64,000 nt of DNA from Alistipes sp. (GTDB lineage: Bacteria > Bacteroidota > Bacteroidia > Bacteroidales > Rikenellaceae). Below, in pieces: positions 63,223 through 64,000 of the stretch (position 1 is its first letter; the number at the start of each line of letters is the position of its first letter). The position numbers and the translations under genes are program-made. The notes beneath the pieces were generated by a model. It saw only the letters and a program-made list of their open reading frames with translations. It made no database searches and was not told where the DNA came from. The stretch is taken from positions 1 through 64,000 of the forward strand of contig JAFXFM010000005.1 of assembly GCA_017520545.1 (NCBI GenBank), given 5' to 3'.

Positions 63223-64000
63223 TTACCACTCGACCTTTTCGGTATAGGTCTTGCCGAAGTTGTCGGTTACGCGAATCTCGCCACTGCGAACCCCCTCGCT
63301 CGGCTTGATGCGGAACATATATTGTGATTTGGCAGGCTGTGCATACTTCTTTGCTGTACCTCGCAAGTGGGTAAGTTTTGTGGCGTGAATTTCCACATAA
63401 TCAGGGTCGAACTCGGCAAAATGCTCGAAGTTGCCGACCTTCTTGCCGTTCTCCCACCATTCAACATCGCCCCAATAGCCTTCGGTGTAGCCCCAAACAT
63501 TCGCCTTTACATAGCCATCGCCCGTACGGGTAGGGGAGTAGGTGCGCATCTGGTAGTTGCGGTCGTGGCCTACGGTCTTGTACCACCACTCGAAGTTCTC
63601 GCCATCGACCTCTACAACCATATAGCCATTCGGAATACCGACGTTATCCATCTCCATATTCGAGCGCAATACGCCGATGCAGCGTGCGGCAGTGATAGCC
63701 GAGAAGTGCTGCATATCCTCGTAATTGGCCTTTCCTGCGTAGTCGAAGCCGTAGTTATTGTGGTAGTGTCCCGACCACGAGATAACGCGCTTATAAGGCT
63801 GCAAAAGAGCTTTGTAACGCTCGTAATTGACGTTGTACTTGCCATAGGAACCTCGTGGCGATGTACCCGGCTTCTTGAAGAGATTTGCGTGGCCGCATAC
63901 ATATATTGTGTAGTCCTTCGGAACATACTTCAAATCCTCTTCCAGCCACTTGACTTGCTCGTCGTCCAAGCCCGAGCGGTAGTGCTTTTTGTAGTCCTCA
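63223..64000 (-). CDS. Calcineurin-like metallophosphoesterase, partial (5' end outside)
   Basis: The frame is open to the right edge; about 258 residues are visible. Metallophosphoesterase marks: IYVCGHANLF and WSGHYHNN (GHxH metal ligands). A C-terminal beta domain follows (about 150 residues, DGYVKANVWGYTEGYWGDVEWWENGKKVG..., ITRVTDNFGKTY-like), the Metallophos-C arrangement of exported Bacteroidetes phosphoesterases. The catalytic DxH and GDxxD motifs lie beyond the window. Confidence 0.85.
   Translation of the reverse strand, partial: EDYKKHYRSGLDDEQVKWLEEDLKYVPKDYTIYVCGHANLFKKPGTSPRGSYGKYNVNYERYKALLQPYKRVISWSGHYHNNYGFDYAGKANYEDMQHFSAITAARCIGVLRSNMEMDNVGIPNGYMVVEVDGENFEWWYKTVGHDRNYQMRTYSPTRTGDGYVKANVWGYTEGYWGDVEWWENGKKVGNFEHFAEFDPDYVEIHATKLTHLRGTAKKYAQPAKSQYMFRIKPSEGVRSGEIRVTDNFGKTYTEKVEW

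Overview
The window reads as a chromosome segment of a gut-type Bacteroidales bacterium. Support comes from many promoters with the Bacteroidetes -33 TTTG / -7 TAnnTTTG pattern, the near absence of Shine-Dalgarno sequences, TonB-dependent receptors with partner lipoproteins, DUF4294 and DUF5689 proteins, and a Na/formate-type anaerobe gene set. A probable cysteate synthase (first step toward sulfonolipids) and an ADP-type core gene order make Rikenellaceae / Alistipes-like the best guess, but this is inference. No rRNA, phage, plasmid or CRISPR locus is present; one tRNA (Gln) is.

Layout. 1-1,461: the 3' end of an unrecognised protein, a small conserved hypothetical and an orphan OmpR-type response regulator. 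1,588-6,889 (minus): argS-obgE and a barrel-only TonB-receptor relative. 6,945-13,069: DUF486 membrane protein, SDR, phosphoglucomutase plus sn-glycerol-1-phosphate dehydrogenase, dnaA. 13,324-22,476: a surface nucleic-acid-use locus (BACON lipoprotein, NUC1 lipoprotein nuclease, EEP-family secreted nuclease/phosphatase, full TonB-dependent receptor, DUF5689 lipoprotein). 22,727-31,000: M16 protease, acyl-ACP thioesterase, small HTH regulator, three-gene tripartite efflux operon. 31,029-40,701: glycosyltransferase, lipoprotein, a broken GIY-YIG gene between two 92-bp palindromic repeats, MFS transporter, TPR protein, era, ffh, hot-dog thioesterase. 40,771-45,117: DUF4294, tRNA-Gln, purA, purT, Sel1-repeat protein. 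45,184-55,190: a complete UMP biosynthesis operon pyrC-carA-carB-pyrK-pyrD-pyrF-pyrE-pyrB behind a leader that looks like a transcription attenuator. 55,502-64,000: rlmD-type methyltransferase, a second NUC1 nuclease, FNT channel, manA, cysteate synthase, GH3 glucosidase and the end of a metallophosphoesterase.

Most striking points. (1) CarA has lost the glutaminase Cys and His (Gly and Asn instead), so carbamoyl phosphate synthesis from this operon is predicted to depend on free ammonia. (2) PyrB carries, fused to its C-terminus, only the zinc domain of PyrI without the nucleotide-binding allosteric domain. (3) The pyr leader holds a 42-codon ORF, an antiterminator segment and a terminator that are mutually exclusive. 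(4) Short tandem heptamer repeats of three sequence families sit in gene-proximal spacers, two of them covering the promoter -33 region. (5) A GIY-YIG gene is bracketed by near-identical 92-bp palindromic elements. (6) A secreted-nuclease/TonB locus suggests import of nucleic-acid breakdown products.
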